From: Leptospira sp. WS39.C2
Lineage (GTDB): Bacteria; Spirochaetota; Leptospiria; Leptospirales; Leptospiraceae
Assembly: GCF_040833965.1 (NCBI RefSeq)
Contig: NZ_CP162142.1
Location: 2,133,001 to 2,197,000 of the forward strand
Reading direction: 5' to 3'
DNA length: 64,000 bases
Position numbers and translations under genes: made by a program. Positions within the stretch are counted from its first letter, which is position 1. The number at the start of each line of letters is the position of its first letter. The notes under the pieces were generated by a model, which did no database searches, was not told where the DNA came from, and saw only the letters and a program-made list of their open reading frames with translations. Below, piece by piece: positions 9,532 to 19,685 of this stretch.

Positions 9532-10578
9532 CTAATGATTCCCCTCTAACATATTTACTTTTTGCAAATCATCTGGTCTACCAACATCAATCCAAGGTTC
9601 ATGCATTGGATACACGATGGTTCTTAATCCAACTTCTGAAACTCTTGAAAACAAGGTTGGCATATCACATTGAGTCTTAGGCTTTAAATAACTTAATACA
9701 CCGGGATTCAATGTATAGATTCCAGCATTGACATGACTGCGATAAATTGGTTTCTCTTCGAAACCGGCAATTTCCACTCCCTTTGTCCTTACGACACCAA
9801 AAGGATGTTGCCACTCATGGAGACGAACTGCCATTGTCGCAGTTGCACCATGATGGACATGAAAGTCCAAAAATTCACCATATCGAATGTCAGTTAAAAC
9901 ATCTCCATTTGTTACAATAAATGGACTTGTTGGATGATCCTGAATTAAACTGAGAGCACCAGCTGTACCTAAAGCTTCTTCCTCTCTAAGATAATTAATT
10001 TCTACTCCAAATTTTGATCCATCACCGAAATATTCTTCGATCATATAACCAAGATAATGAACAGCAATCAAAAACTTATGAAAACCTTCCGCTTTTGCTC
10101 TATCGATAATGTGTTCTAACATAGGTTTGCCAGCAACACTCAGTAATGGCTTAGGACAATTTTCGGTATGAGGCATCAATCGTTTCCCTCTACCACCTGC
10201 CATAATTAAAAAAATATTATCTCTTAAAGAGGGAGCTAAAATTTCATCCAAGATATACAAACCAACAACTTCTCTTGTTTCATTAACAATAGGCAGTTGG
10301 TGGATACGATTTGTTTGCATCAACTGCAATACCATATCCCGACTCATTTGAGGAGTCACAACTAAAGAATCACGGAATATAATAGAATCAATAGAACTAG
10401 AAAGTGTTAGTCCTCGTAACAATCCCCTACGAATATCTCCATCTGTAATTGTACCTAAAAAATTTCCTGTTTCTGAAACTACTATCGCAATTTGCAGACC
10501 ACTATCATCTAAATTTTTAATCACATCTTGAATTGTAGATTTTAATGTGATGATTGCTGATTTCCAATGATTTGTCAT
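9532..10578 (-). CDS. ptmE: CBS-domain sugar-phosphate guanylyltransferase (PtmE-like)
   Basis: Residues 1-118 are a CBS pair (TDGDIRRGLLRG at 44-55). Residues 120-345 are a nucleotidyltransferase with MAGGRGKRL, then PKPLLSVAGKPM, and VTNGDVLTD. The architecture matches Campylobacter PtmE, which makes GDP-GlcNAc for the GDP-linked legionaminic acid route. LegB, LegC, LegH and LegG nearby fit that route. The alternative is a mannose- or glucose-1-phosphate nucleotidyltransferase. The DGDIRR CBS motif is shared with the heptose kinase in this operon. It overlaps legG by 4 bp. Confidence 0.83.
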   Translation of the reverse strand: MTNHWKSAIITLKSTIQDVIKNLDDSGLQIAIVVSETGNFLGTITDGDIRRGLLRGLTLSSSIDSIIFRDSLVVTPQMSRDMVLQLMQTNRIHQLPIVNETREVVGLYILDEILAPSLRDNIFLIMAGGRGKRLMPHTENCPKPLLSVAGKPMLEHIIDRAKAEGFHKFLIAVHYLGYMIEEYFGDGSKFGVEINYLREEEALGTAGALSLIQDHPTSPFIVTNGDVLTDIRYGEFLDFHVHHGATATMAVRLHEWQHPFGVVRTKGVEIAGFEEKPIYRSHVNAGIYTLNPGVLSYLKPKTQCDMPTLFSRVSEVGLRTIVYPMHEPWIDVGRPDDLQKVNMLEGNH

Positions 10579-11744
10579 AGGTTGGTAACTTTCAGATCGT
10601 AAAATTTTTTATTTTTCAAAGAATCCCAAGAAATATTTTTCAATACCATTAGAATATTTTCAGTTGTATTTCCCTTTCCATAAGGATTTTCAACAGTCGC
10701 TAGGATTGATTGAAATTCTTTTGAATACAAATACTTAATACCTTCTAGAATCGATTGTTTATTTGCTTTTGTATCTATCACACTTGCTGCTTTCATTCGG
10801 CCACTTTGCCTATTGCCAATATTGATAGTTCCCTTCTTAAAACTTGGGACTTCCAATAAACCACTAGAAGAATTTCCGATAACCGCATCAACATAACGAA
10901 TACAAGAAAAATATCGAATTTGACCCAAAGATGTATAAGACTTTGCATTTTTATTTGCCGAAACAAACGATTCAATGAGTGAAATTATTTCTCTACCACC
11001 CGTGTCAGAATTAGGCAAAGTAAAAATGAAATTTGTATCCTCCAAACAGCTAAGGGCATCCAATAGTTCTTTGAATAAAGTGGATGGGCTTTCAGAGGAT
11101 AAAGTTTCAGGGTGGTATGTGATTAATAAATTTTTTTTTCCAAACGTAAAATCTAAGTCTTTTTCTAAAACTTCTTTTGGCAGAATCGAAAGCTTTAATA
11201 TCGAATCAACCCCAAGTCCGCCAACATCAAATACAAAATTTGGATTTTCTCCCATTTGTATCACACGATTTCGATATTCATCTGTAGCAGTGAAATGTAA
11301 ATTTGACATTTTGGTGATTGCATGACGAATTGCATCATCGTAAGCGCCATACGTAAGTTCACCACCATGAATATGACAGATTGGAATATTGAAAATAAGC
11401 GCACTTGCTACTGCAGATAAAATTTCATAACGATCACCAAGTACAATCAGAAGATCAGGTTTTAACCTCTCGAAAGTTTCAGCAAATCCCAAAAAACCAA
11501 TACCCATCGATTTCGTAATTGCAGTTGATGTATCAGCGCTGAGTAACATTTCAATTTTTTGATCAATTTCAAATCCATCATTTATGATCTGTTTGTAAGT
11601 CAGTCCAAATTCGGGGGACAAATGCATACCTGTCACAACCAACTGCAATTGGAATGTATCTGAGTTTTTTATTTCCTTCATCAAATGAAAAAGTAGTCCG
11701 TATTCCGCTCTAGTGCCAGTAACGAAGCAAATTTTCTTTTTCAT
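10575..11744 (-). CDS. legG: Hydrolysing NDP-sugar 2-epimerase (LegG/NeuC family)
   Basis: A 389-residue GT-B-fold epimerase with the opening CFVTGTRAEYG, the LIVLGDRYE segment, HIHGGELTYGAYDDAIRHAI in the middle, and the nucleotide-binding GNSSSGLLE near the C-terminus. Family members remove the NDP and invert C2. Given the LegB/C/H set, the expected product is 2,4-diacetamido-2,4,6-trideoxymannose, the substrate of LegI. Sequence alone does not separate it from UDP-GlcNAc-using NeuC. Both ends overlap neighbours by 4 bp. Confidence 0.88.
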   Translation of the reverse strand: MKKKICFVTGTRAEYGLLFHLMKEIKNSDTFQLQLVVTGMHLSPEFGLTYKQIINDGFEIDQKIEMLLSADTSTAITKSMGIGFLGFAETFERLKPDLLIVLGDRYEILSAVASALIFNIPICHIHGGELTYGAYDDAIRHAITKMSNLHFTATDEYRNRVIQMGENPNFVFDVGGLGVDSILKLSILPKEVLEKDLDFTFGKKNLLITYHPETLSSESPSTLFKELLDALSCLEDTNFIFTLPNSDTGGREIISLIESFVSANKNAKSYTSLGQIRYFSCIRYVDAVIGNSSSGLLEVPSFKKGTINIGNRQSGRMKAASVIDTKANKQSILEGIKYLYSKEFQSILATVENPYGKGNTTENILMVLKNISWDSLKNKKFYDLKVTNL

Positions 11745-12760
11745 ATCTCAATTAACTCATCTTTTTGAAAATCACGGATAGCCTTTCTACCAATTACGTC
11801 ATCCATTCTCATTGGAGATATGCCATATCCTGGTCTTTTCGAAGTTAGATTGTCCGATGAAAAAAATTCTCCTACCTTTATCGTTTGTTTTGCAACAATT
11901 GACTTTCGGGCAATTGCTATATTTTTTTCTTCACTTTTGCTTGGACGTTTGATGCCATCACCAAAAGCTTTTTCAATGTTTCGTATGCCTTTTACCAATG
12001 ATTTTAATTCATCTGGATTCAAACTTGCTTTATGATCTGGACCTGGAAGTGATTGATCAATTGTGAAATGTTTTTCGATTACAGTTGCTCCCAATGCAAC
12101 AGCTGCCAAAGAAATTTCAATTCCTGAAGTATGGTCCGAATATCCTACCGATACTCCAAACGCATTTTGAATCGATAACATTGCTTTTAAATTCACGTCA
12201 GAAGCAGGTGTGGGATATTCAGTATTACAATGTAAAACCGTTAAATCTTTTCGATTGAGTCCACTTGCTTCTAAAGCCAAAATTGCTTCTTCAATTTCAC
12301 CCAAAGTAGACATGCCTGTTGATAAAATGACTGGTTTTTGAAAACTACCAATCAATTTCAAATATGGTAGATTGGTAATTTCCCCTGAAGGAATTTTGAA
12401 ACGATGCAAGTTTAATTGAGATAAAAACTTTAAACTTTCTAAATCAAATGCAGTTGATAGAAACTCGATCTTTTTTAGATTACAATGTTCGATTAGTTTC
12501 CAATGGTTCTCTTTAGAAATTTCCAATTTTTTTAGCATTGAATATTGCGTTTCATTTGGATCGGTTGAATTTGACTGATAATTCGCTTTTTTAGCTGATT
12601 CAGTCACCAATGCATCTGCAGTAAAGGTTTGGAATTTAACAACATCAACTCCTGCTTCAACTGCAATATCAATGAGTTCTTCTGCAAGTTTCATATCGCC
12701 ATTATGATTTACGCCTGCTTCAGCAATGATTAATGTTTTGTTTTCATAATTCAAACTCAT
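11741..12760 (-). CDS. legI: Legionaminic acid synthase LegI (NeuB family)
   Basis: A 339-residue PEP-dependent synthase with the normal NeuB layout: barrel with GVNHNGD (16-22), KFQTF, HCNTEYPTP, the metal-site histidines in YSDHTSG and EKHFT, PGPDHKASL, then a C-terminal SAF domain that keeps the KRPG arginine. It joins PEP to the 6-deoxy diacetamido sugar made by LegG. HCNTEYPTP and the LegB/C/H/G neighbours favour legionaminic over sialic acid. It differs from the fused synthase at 464-2356 in length and in the KRPG motif. Confidence 0.9.
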   Translation of the reverse strand: MSLNYENKTLIIAEAGVNHNGDMKLAEELIDIAVEAGVDVVKFQTFTADALVTESAKKANYQSNSTDPNETQYSMLKKLEISKENHWKLIEHCNLKKIEFLSTAFDLESLKFLSQLNLHRFKIPSGEITNLPYLKLIGSFQKPVILSTGMSTLGEIEEAILALEASGLNRKDLTVLHCNTEYPTPASDVNLKAMLSIQNAFGVSVGYSDHTSGIEISLAAVALGATVIEKHFTIDQSLPGPDHKASLNPDELKSLVKGIRNIEKAFGDGIKRPSKSEEKNIAIARKSIVAKQTIKVGEFFSSDNLTSKRPGYGISPMRMDDVIGRKAIRDFQKDELIEI

Positions 12761-13368
12761 ATATAAACCTGATGATCAGAGACATTTTTCAGAACTTTTG
12801 ATGACATCCCAACAATTACATTTGAACCAATATTAACATTTTCTCTAACAACAGTTCCACTTCCAATAAAAGAATTATTACCTACTACAACACCACCGTT
12901 TAAAATGGAACCCGTGGATATATGAGAATGATCGCCTACTTTAACTTCATGTTCTAAAATTGCACCTGTATTGATAATACAATTATGCCCGACGATTACT
13001 TCGCTATTTATAATACAATTATGAAAAACAATAGATCCTTCACCTATTTGAGCTGATCTGGAAACTCGAGCTAATGGCGAGATAATCGTTGCTAGTTGGT
13101 ATCCCATATTTTTAAGCAATTCAAACGTGCGTTTTCTCGGTTCAAAAGATTTGATCTGACCGATTGTAATCAATACATACGTTGCTGAAGATTTCAAAGA
13201 AACCAAATCTTCATCAGAACCAATTACCTTATAACCTAAAACTTCTTTTCCTTTTTCTATATCAGAACCAATAAGACCTAAAATTTGGAATCTATTTTCT
13301 GCTTCGATGATCTCGATACAAGATTTAGTATGTCCACCTGCTCCAATTAATAATAATGGCTCTTTCAT
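12757..13368 (-). CDS. legH: Sugar N-acetyltransferase (LegH/NeuD/PglD-like)
   Basis: A 203-residue protein with an N-terminal Rossmann-like half (LLLIGAGGHTK) and a C-terminal left-handed beta-helix of hexapeptide repeats (for example IVFHNC, VIVGHNC, VKVGDHS). The His in AILEHEVKVGDH matches the catalytic base of PglD-type enzymes. It should acetylate the 4-amino group made by LegC, using acetyl-CoA. NeuD-type O-acetylation of the finished sugar is the alternative. It overlaps both neighbours by 4 bp. Confidence 0.82.
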   Translation of the reverse strand: MKEPLLLIGAGGHTKSCIEIIEAENRFQILGLIGSDIEKGKEVLGYKVIGSDEDLVSLKSSATYVLITIGQIKSFEPRKRTFELLKNMGYQLATIISPLARVSRSAQIGEGSIVFHNCIINSEVIVGHNCIINTGAILEHEVKVGDHSHISTGSILNGGVVVGNNSFIGSGTVVRENVNIGSNVIVGMSSKVLKNVSDHQVYI

Positions 13369-14546
13369 AAATTCGATGGATTGATTAAAAAAGAACTACT
13401 CGGGATATTGATTAACTTTTTTTCTAAGGATTCCGCGACCGCCAAATCCATTTTGGGTGAGTTTTGAAAGGGTGCTAATGAATGCAACAAACGCCAACAT
13501 GGCCTTGTCATAACTCCATTTGCATTTGTATTTTCTAAAATAGAATCCCTAGCCGACTCAACAGAATCGCTTAAACATAAGGTTTGTAACCAATAGTTAC
13601 TACTGCAATTTTTAGGTTCTTCCAATATCGAAACGAATTCCAATGACGAAAATGCTGCTTTATATTTTGAGAACAATTTTCTTTTTGATTCCAAAAACAT
13701 AGGTAAGTTTTCTAATTGAGCACAACCTAATGCAGCATTAATGTTTGGCATCCGATAGTTGTATCCAATTTCATCATGAACATAATCCCAACGATGAGCT
13801 AACTTTGCCGTTGTGGTAATATGTTTTGCATGTTTTGCAAGAGATTCATCTTGCGTTAAAATAGCACCACCACCTCCAGTCGTGATCGTTTTGTTACCAT
13901 TAAAACTAAGAGTGCCAAACAAACCAAAGGTTCCCGTATGTTTCCCATCATAATAACTGCCGAGTGATTCTGCTGCATCCTCAACTAAAATTAGGCTAAA
14001 ATCTTTTGCCAATTTTAACAATTCATCCAATTGTACTGGATGTCCAAAAGTATGCATCGGAACAATAGCACGGATCACCCTACCAGTGTTTCGATTGACC
14101 AATTGACCCGATTTTTTTTCAGAAATTGATTTTAAATAGTCCCGAATTTTTAAGGCATCTAAACCTAAATGGACGGATTCCGATTCGACAAAATGCGGAA
14201 TAGCACCACAATACGTGACCGCATTTGCGGTCGCAACGAATGATAATGAAGGTATTAACACTTCATCACCTGGTTTTACTCCAGAAAGAATTAGTGCTAT
14301 ATGGAGGGCAGAAGTTCCATTAACTACGGCAATTGCATATTTTGATTTGGTATAAGATGCCAATTCAAATTCAAAACGATCAACGAATTTACCAACGGAT
14401 GAAACAAAACCAGTATCCAAACATTCTTTTAAGTAAACCCACTCATTTCCAACAAACTTTGGTTCATGTAAAATAACTGGAGATTTACCAATTACATCTT
14501 GGATTGTTTTTGTTATTAAATTTGATACTTCCAAATCACTTAACAT
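13365..14546 (-). CDS. legC: PLP-dependent sugar aminotransferase LegC (DegT/DnrJ/EryC1 family)
   Basis: A 393-residue fold-type I aminotransferase. Lys219 in SFNGNKT is the Schiff-base lysine; ILVEDAAES carries the Asp that contacts the PLP nitrogen; NGTSALHIAL binds the cofactor phosphate. It transfers an amino group from glutamate to C4 of the 4-keto, 6-deoxy sugar from LegB. The order legB-legC-legH-legI-legG in the direction of transcription follows the pathway closely. It starts 3 bp after the legB stop. Confidence 0.9.
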   Translation of the reverse strand: MLSDLEVSNLITKTIQDVIGKSPVILHEPKFVGNEWVYLKECLDTGFVSSVGKFVDRFEFELASYTKSKYAIAVVNGTSALHIALILSGVKPGDEVLIPSLSFVATANAVTYCGAIPHFVESESVHLGLDALKIRDYLKSISEKKSGQLVNRNTGRVIRAIVPMHTFGHPVQLDELLKLAKDFSLILVEDAAESLGSYYDGKHTGTFGLFGTLSFNGNKTITTGGGGAILTQDESLAKHAKHITTTAKLAHRWDYVHDEIGYNYRMPNINAALGCAQLENLPMFLESKRKLFSKYKAAFSSLEFVSILEEPKNCSSNYWLQTLCLSDSVESARDSILENTNANGVMTRPCWRLLHSLAPFQNSPKMDLAVAESLEKKLINIPSSSFLINPSNL

Positions 14547-14549
14547 GAG

Positions 14550-15548
14550 TTAAATATTATATATCCCAGTCTTATAACTCATTAAATTTTTTTCATCTAA
14601 AAACCAGGTGATTGTCTCTTTTAAGCCTTTTTCAAAGCCATCCATACCACCATACTCAGGTGTCCATCCAAGCAAATCTTTTGCTTTAATATTTGATGCC
14701 CAGAGTCTTTCTACTTCACTTTTTTCTGGCCTGAATCGTTGGTCATCCGATTCGATTTCAATTTCAACATTCATTAGTTTCGCAATTGTCTGAACTGTAT
14801 CACCTACTGATATTTCATAATTACTTCCGAGATTGATAACTTGACCAATGCCTTTCTCGGATCGAAGAGCTGTGATAAATCCAGAAACCGTATCTTTGAC
14901 AAAATTAAAATCGCGCGTAGGATGGACTGCACCTAATTTTATTTTACGACTCCCTTTTGCTATCTGAGTGATAATTGTCGGAATGACAGCCCTTGCAGAT
15001 TGCCTAGGTCCATAGGTATTGAATGGTCGTATAATTGATACCGGAGTATCAAATGATGAATAAAAGGACATTGCGATTTGATCTGCTCCAATCTTACTTG
15101 CTGAATAGGGAGATTGGCCTTGTAATGGATGTTCTTCAGTGATAGGTACAAACTTTGCTGTTCCATATACTTCCGATGTGGAAGTATGGATTACTTTTAT
15201 GATATTTAAGTCTTTTGCAGCTTGGACAATATTCAAGGTTCCTTTAATATTAGTATCCACATAGGTATCTGGTGAATGATAAGAATAAGGGATTGCAATG
15301 AGTGCTGCCAGATGTAATACGGCATCACATTCTTTCATCGCTGTTCGGACACCATTTGGATCACGGATATCACCTGCAAAAACTTCAAATTTACCTTTTA
15401 TTTCATCTGAGCAGTGATCCAACCATCCCCATGAATTAAATGAATTATATAAAACAAATGCTTTTGTATCGTAACCTTCCCTAACAAGGGCTTCCGTTAA
15501 ATGGGAACCAATGAAACCATCAGCTCCCGTGACCAATATTTTTTTCAT
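14550..15548 (-). CDS. legB: NDP-GlcNAc 4,6-dehydratase LegB (extended SDR)
   Basis: A 332-residue extended SDR with the Rossmann motif VTGADGFIGSHL (residues 6-17), a TSTSEVYG active-site stretch and YSASKIGAD with the catalytic Tyr and Lys. It removes water from an NDP-GlcNAc to form the 4-keto, 6-deoxy intermediate. PtmE in the operon suggests the GDP form, as in Campylobacter legionaminic acid synthesis; a UDP form cannot be excluded. It overlaps wzt by 4 bp. Confidence 0.88.
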   Translation of the reverse strand: MKKILVTGADGFIGSHLTEALVREGYDTKAFVLYNSFNSWGWLDHCSDEIKGKFEVFAGDIRDPNGVRTAMKECDAVLHLAALIAIPYSYHSPDTYVDTNIKGTLNIVQAAKDLNIIKVIHTSTSEVYGTAKFVPITEEHPLQGQSPYSASKIGADQIAMSFYSSFDTPVSIIRPFNTYGPRQSARAVIPTIITQIAKGSRKIKLGAVHPTRDFNFVKDTVSGFITALRSEKGIGQVINLGSNYEISVGDTVQTIAKLMNVEIEIESDDQRFRPEKSEVERLWASNIKAKDLLGWTPEYGGMDGFEKGLKETITWFLDEKNLMSYKTGIYNI

Positions 15549-16843
15549 GTAGTAATCCTATTTACTTTCCAAGGCTCAGACAATAAAACTTTTCCAGACC
15601 AACCTGCTATATAGGATGAACTTATTAGATTCGATCCTTCTTGGTGAATCTGAAACTGTATCCCTTTCCCCGGATTATAAATTCCATGAGGATGCATTTG
15701 TGGTACATGCATTGAAACTTGGGCAATATAATTTCCAACAGGTAAAAAAATACTAGGGATCGTTACATTTGCCTCGTAAACTCCTGGCTCATGTTGGTCA
15801 CGAATTGTTTCATTTTGGTCCCCTAAACAAGTTAACAAAATAGTTTCACCGTCTTTTAAAATTCTTAAATCAATTACCAAATTGGAAATTCTACCCGTGA
15901 CTTTATATTTTATATAAAACTGGAAAGGTCTATCGAATGGCTGAAAGTTTTCTTTATCTAACGTTTGTATACCGAAAGTCAATAGTTGATGATTGATATT
16001 TTTTTCCAAAGGAAAATGGATTTCAGATTCTCGCGTCGAATTCTGCATCAAATCAGATTTTAGTGCATCCAAATATAGTGAAATTGCTGAAGATGTGTCC
16101 CCATCAAATTTTACTTTTCCATCGTCTAACAAGATAGAGCGATTACATAAACTCTGAATTGCATCCATACTATGACTTACGAAAATAACGAGTCTTCCTT
16201 GGTCTTTGCTGACACTATCCATTTTACCAAGACATTTTTTTTGAAATACTGCATCTCCAACTGCAAGTACTTCATCCACAACCATAATATCAGGTTCTAA
16301 ATGAGCAGCTACTGCAAATGCCAATCGAACATACATCCCACTAGAATATCGTTTTACTGGAGTATCGATAAATTCTTCAACTCCCGAGAAATCTACAATT
16401 TCATCAAATTTTCTAACAATTTCTTCCTTTCGCATCCCAAGAATTGCACCATTTAGAAATACGTTTTCTCTACCTGTTAATTCAGGATGAAAACCTGTTC
16501 CAACTTCGAGTAAACTAGCAATCCTGCCATTGATTCTAATTTTGCCTTCCGTTGGGCTAGTGATTCTTGATAATATTTTTAATAATGTGGATTTTCCTGC
16601 ACCATTTCTACCAATGATTCCAACTCTTTCCCCTTTATTGAATTCTAAGTTGATATTGGATAAAGCATGAAAGTTAGTGCCGACCAAACGATCATGTTTT
16701 TGTCCAACTTTTGCATTGGGATCTTCCTTCCCTCTCCATCTTGCCCAAGCAGATTGTAAATCTTGGAATAATGTACCATGGTTAATCGATCCAAGTTGGT
16801 ATGTTTTACTTAAGTTTTTTACTGAGATAGCAACTTGACTCAT
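15545..16843 (-). CDS. wzt: O-antigen ABC exporter ATPase with carbohydrate-binding tail (Wzt)
   Basis: A 432-residue ATPase. Walker A GRNGAGKST is at residues 78-86, the signature RYSSGMYVRLAFA starts at 175, and Walker B IMVVDEVLAVGD is at about 196-207. Residues from about 270 to the end form a beta-rich Wzt-C-type domain that in known systems recognises the modified end of the finished glycan. With Wzm it exports polymer across the inner membrane. The long C-terminal domain implies a capped chain, but no capping enzyme is visible in this window. Confidence 0.92.
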   Translation of the reverse strand: MSQVAISVKNLSKTYQLGSINHGTLFQDLQSAWARWRGKEDPNAKVGQKHDRLVGTNFHALSNINLEFNKGERVGIIGRNGAGKSTLLKILSRITSPTEGKIRINGRIASLLEVGTGFHPELTGRENVFLNGAILGMRKEEIVRKFDEIVDFSGVEEFIDTPVKRYSSGMYVRLAFAVAAHLEPDIMVVDEVLAVGDAVFQKKCLGKMDSVSKDQGRLVIFVSHSMDAIQSLCNRSILLDDGKVKFDGDTSSAISLYLDALKSDLMQNSTRESEIHFPLEKNINHQLLTFGIQTLDKENFQPFDRPFQFYIKYKVTGRISNLVIDLRILKDGETILLTCLGDQNETIRDQHEPGVYEANVTIPSIFLPVGNYIAQVSMHVPQMHPHGIYNPGKGIQFQIHQEGSNLISSSYIAGWSGKVLLSEPWKVNRITT

Positions 16844-17679
16844 ATTGTATCCATAAAATTCTTTTCAACTTTATTGAAAGTAATCATACCTAAAAATAAA
16901 AATAGAAAGGTAACCAACCAACCAATTCCCCAATGGTACCATTGAATGGATAACACACCAAATAAAGCGTATCTAAAAACTTCAATATTGGAACTGATAG
17001 GATTCAACATATACAAATCTAAGTATTTGGCAGGCACCATAGAAACTGGATATATCACTGGTGATGCATACATCATGAGAGATATTCCAAAACTTAGAGC
17101 AAAAACCAAATCCCTATATTTAGTTGTATAGGATGATAAAAAAATTCCAAATCCTAAAGCAAACAATCCAACTTGCATAAAAACTAAAGGGACTAATACC
17201 AATATACTAAAAATTGAATTCCAATTTAGAGACTCATGACCACCCAAAATAAAATAAAAAACAACAAACAATAACACCTGCAAAAACAACTTTAAGTAGG
17301 TAATTAATACTGTTGAGATAGGGACGATCATTCTTGGAAAAAAAACTTTTCCGAATAAACCTGAATTATTTAGAAAAGTATTAGAAGTCTTATTCAGTGC
17401 TTCAGAGAAAAAACTCCAGAGTGTCGAAGCAGATAAATAGAACAAAAAAGGATGAATTCCATCTGTCGATATTTTAGCAATATTGCTAAATATAACTGTC
17501 ATTGTTAATGAAGTAAATATCGGTTGGATAATGTACCACAAAGGACCAAGTATTGTTTGTTTATAGAAGGCAACAAAATCCCTCTTTACCAAAAGCCACA
17601 AGAGGTCTCGGTATTCAAAAATACCTACAAAATCAATCTTATACCACTTGGATTCATTTGTTATTTCAATTTCTTTCAT
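16840..17679 (-). CDS. wzm: O-antigen ABC exporter permease (Wzm)
   Basis: A 279-residue ABC-2 type permease with six likely membrane segments (first near residues 53-73, last near 250-270) and the conserved cytoplasmic lead-in LLWLLVKRDFVAFYKQTILGP. It partners the ATPase Wzt, whose start overlaps its stop by 4 bp. Together they mark the polymer as ABC-exported, not Wzy-polymerised; no wzx or wzy is visible. Confidence 0.92.
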   Translation of the reverse strand: MKEIEITNESKWYKIDFVGIFEYRDLLWLLVKRDFVAFYKQTILGPLWYIIQPIFTSLTMTVIFSNIAKISTDGIHPFLFYLSASTLWSFFSEALNKTSNTFLNNSGLFGKVFFPRMIVPISTVLITYLKLFLQVLLFVVFYFILGGHESLNWNSIFSILVLVPLVFMQVGLFALGFGIFLSSYTTKYRDLVFALSFGISLMMYASPVIYPVSMVPAKYLDLYMLNPISSNIEVFRYALFGVLSIQWYHWGIGWLVTFLFLFLGMITFNKVEKNFMDTI

Positions 17680-17686
17680 TTGATGT

Positions 17687-18697
17687 TCAAACTACCTTTG
17701 AAAGCAAAGGTTCACCTTTAAAAAATCGAACAACTTCTTCCGCTGCTTCTCTTTCCATATCTGCCCTGCAATCATTGGAACAAGAACCCATGTGCTGCGT
17801 TAAGATTACATTCTCAAAATCTTTTAATGAACCAAAATAAGGTTCTTCCTCAAATACATCTAAAGCAGCACCGGATATTTTCTTAGATTTCAATATTTCA
17901 AATAGGTCTTCTTCGTTTACGATTCCGCCACGTGCAGTATTGATCAAAAAAGATGTAGGTTTCATTTTTTGCATTAGATCAAAATTAATTAAGTTTTTTG
18001 TGTTTTCAAGGAGTGGAACATGAATGGTTAAAATGTCCGAATTTTCAACTAAGTCATCTAATCCTACTTGGCGAATGATTGTTTGGTTCCAATTTTTTCC
18101 AAGTTTTGCATTGAGAGTAAACAACTCTTGTGAGAGGTTTTGAATCGCTTCAATTTCCGTTGTTTTATCTAAAACATCACATACTAAAATTTCTTTTGGC
18201 AAAAACCCGAGTAAATGGGATGCCACTCGTTTCCCAATCCTACCAAATCCTAAAATGCCGATGTTCGTATTTCCTATACGATTTCCATAAGGACGAGTCC
18301 ATTGCCCCTTTCTAATCTCACGATCAGCAAACGAAACCTGTCTCATCAAATCTACCATTAGGCCGATTGTTAATTCAGAAACAGCAGGAGATACAGCATC
18401 AGGAGTATATGCTACCGCAATAGATTTTTTAATACATAAATCTAGTGGAACACTATCAAGACCAACACCTACCCTTGAAATTAACTTCAGTTGAGATGTA
18501 TTTTCAACAAGGGGAGTTAAGTCTTCTGTTCCTGCGATTAAGGCATCAAAATCATTTGCATGTTCTAATACCTCATTAGGTTTCATTTTGCGTCCAAGAG
18601 GGTTCACGTTGACGTTATGACCATTTTTTAACAAATGTTCAATTGCAACTTTGTCTGAACGACAAAATGGAAATGTGGAAACAAAAACATTAGCCAC
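17687..18697 (-). CDS. D-isomer 2-hydroxyacid dehydrogenase, SerA-like
   Basis: A 336-residue NAD-dependent dehydrogenase with the dinucleotide motif GFGRIG at residues 150-155, the catalytic Arg in NTARGGIVNEEDL, a Glu in the VFEEEPYFG segment and a His in LTQHMGS. It has no ACT domain, so it is shorter than classical SerA. Its substrate in a polysaccharide operon is not known; it could supply an acid substituent or precursor. It lies 7 bp from both neighbours, which argues for co-transcription rather than chance insertion. Confidence 0.8.
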   Translation of the reverse strand: MANVFVSTFPFCRSDKVAIEHLLKNGHNVNVNPLGRKMKPNEVLEHANDFDALIAGTEDLTPLVENTSQLKLISRVGVGLDSVPLDLCIKKSIAVAYTPDAVSPAVSELTIGLMVDLMRQVSFADREIRKGQWTRPYGNRIGNTNIGILGFGRIGKRVASHLLGFLPKEILVCDVLDKTTEIEAIQNLSQELFTLNAKLGKNWNQTIIRQVGLDDLVENSDILTIHVPLLENTKNLINFDLMQKMKPTSFLINTARGGIVNEEDLFEILKSKKISGAALDVFEEEPYFGSLKDFENVILTQHMGSCSNDCRADMEREAAEEVVRFFKGEPLLSKVV

Positions 18698-18704
18698 TAA
18701 AAAA

Positions 18705-19655
18705 TTACCCTCTATGTTGTTTTACGAAATCTTCATAGGCACTTTTGATGCCGGCTTTCAATTCAACTTCATGTTTCCAACCCATACGGTGCAATTTGGA
18801 GACATCTAATAATTTCCTAGGAGTTCCATCTGGTTTGGTTAAATCAAAGTTTAGTTTTCCAGTATATCCAATTACCTCTTGAATTGTTTCTGCCAATTCT
18901 CGGATACTAACTTCTATACCAGAGCCAATATTAACATGTTCTCCACCTTTTGGATCTGCTTTTACATCATAGTTTTCCATAAGAAATAAACATGCTCGAG
19001 CCATATCTTCTGAGTATAAAAATTCACGGAGTGGTTTGCCTGTCCCCCAAATCACAACTTCAGGTGAGTTTTGAATTTTGGCTTCATGAATTCTTCTAAT
19101 AAGGGCTGGTAATACATGGGAATTTTCAGAATGATAATTATCTCCAGGTCCGTATAAATTCGTTGGCATAACTGATATAAAATTAGTACCATATTGTCTG
19201 TTATAACTTTGGCACATGACTATTCCTGCTATCTTTGCAATGGAATACGGTTCGTTCGTGGGTTCTAATTTTCCATCTAATAACTGACCTTCATCCATTG
19301 GTTGTTTTGCAAATTTTGGGTAGATGCAAGACGATCCCAAAAAACACATTTTTTTTGCCCCAAATCGATAAGCAGCATCAATGATATTGTTTTGAATCTG
19401 TAAGTTTGAAAAGATAAACTCAGCAGGATAGGTATTATTCGCATGAATCCCACCAACTTTTGCAGCTGCTAAAAAAATATACTCTGGTTTTTCTTTTTCG
19501 AAATACTCATTTACAGCATCTTGATTCGTTAGGTCTAACTCTGCATGTGATTTACCAATTACATTGGTGAATCCCGCTTCTGCTAATACTTTCACTAGCG
19601 CAGATCCTACCAATCCTTTGTGACCCGCAATATAAATTTTGGAATTCTTGTTCAA
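18705..19655 (-). CDS. fcl: GDP-L-fucose synthase (GMER)
   Basis: A 316-residue extended SDR. The NADP motif GHKGLVGSA is at residues 11-19; catalytic Ser108 (GSSCIYP), Tyr137 and Lys141 (YSIAK) are present. It epimerises and reduces GDP-4-keto-6-deoxymannose to GDP-L-fucose. The partner dehydratase gmd is not in this window, so it must be elsewhere or the substrate differs. It follows the regulator by 30 bp and is the first enzyme gene of the operon. Confidence 0.9.
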   Translation of the reverse strand: MNKNSKIYIAGHKGLVGSALVKVLAEAGFTNVIGKSHAELDLTNQDAVNEYFEKEKPEYIFLAAAKVGGIHANNTYPAEFIFSNLQIQNNIIDAAYRFGAKKMCFLGSSCIYPKFAKQPMDEGQLLDGKLEPTNEPYSIAKIAGIVMCQSYNRQYGTNFISVMPTNLYGPGDNYHSENSHVLPALIRRIHEAKIQNSPEVVIWGTGKPLREFLYSEDMARACLFLMENYDVKADPKGGEHVNIGSGIEVSIRELAETIQEVIGYTGKLNFDLTKPDGTPRKLLDVSKLHRMGWKHEVELKAGIKSAYEDFVKQHRG

Positions 19656-19685
19656 AGTAATCGCTCCTCATAACTCATATCAATA

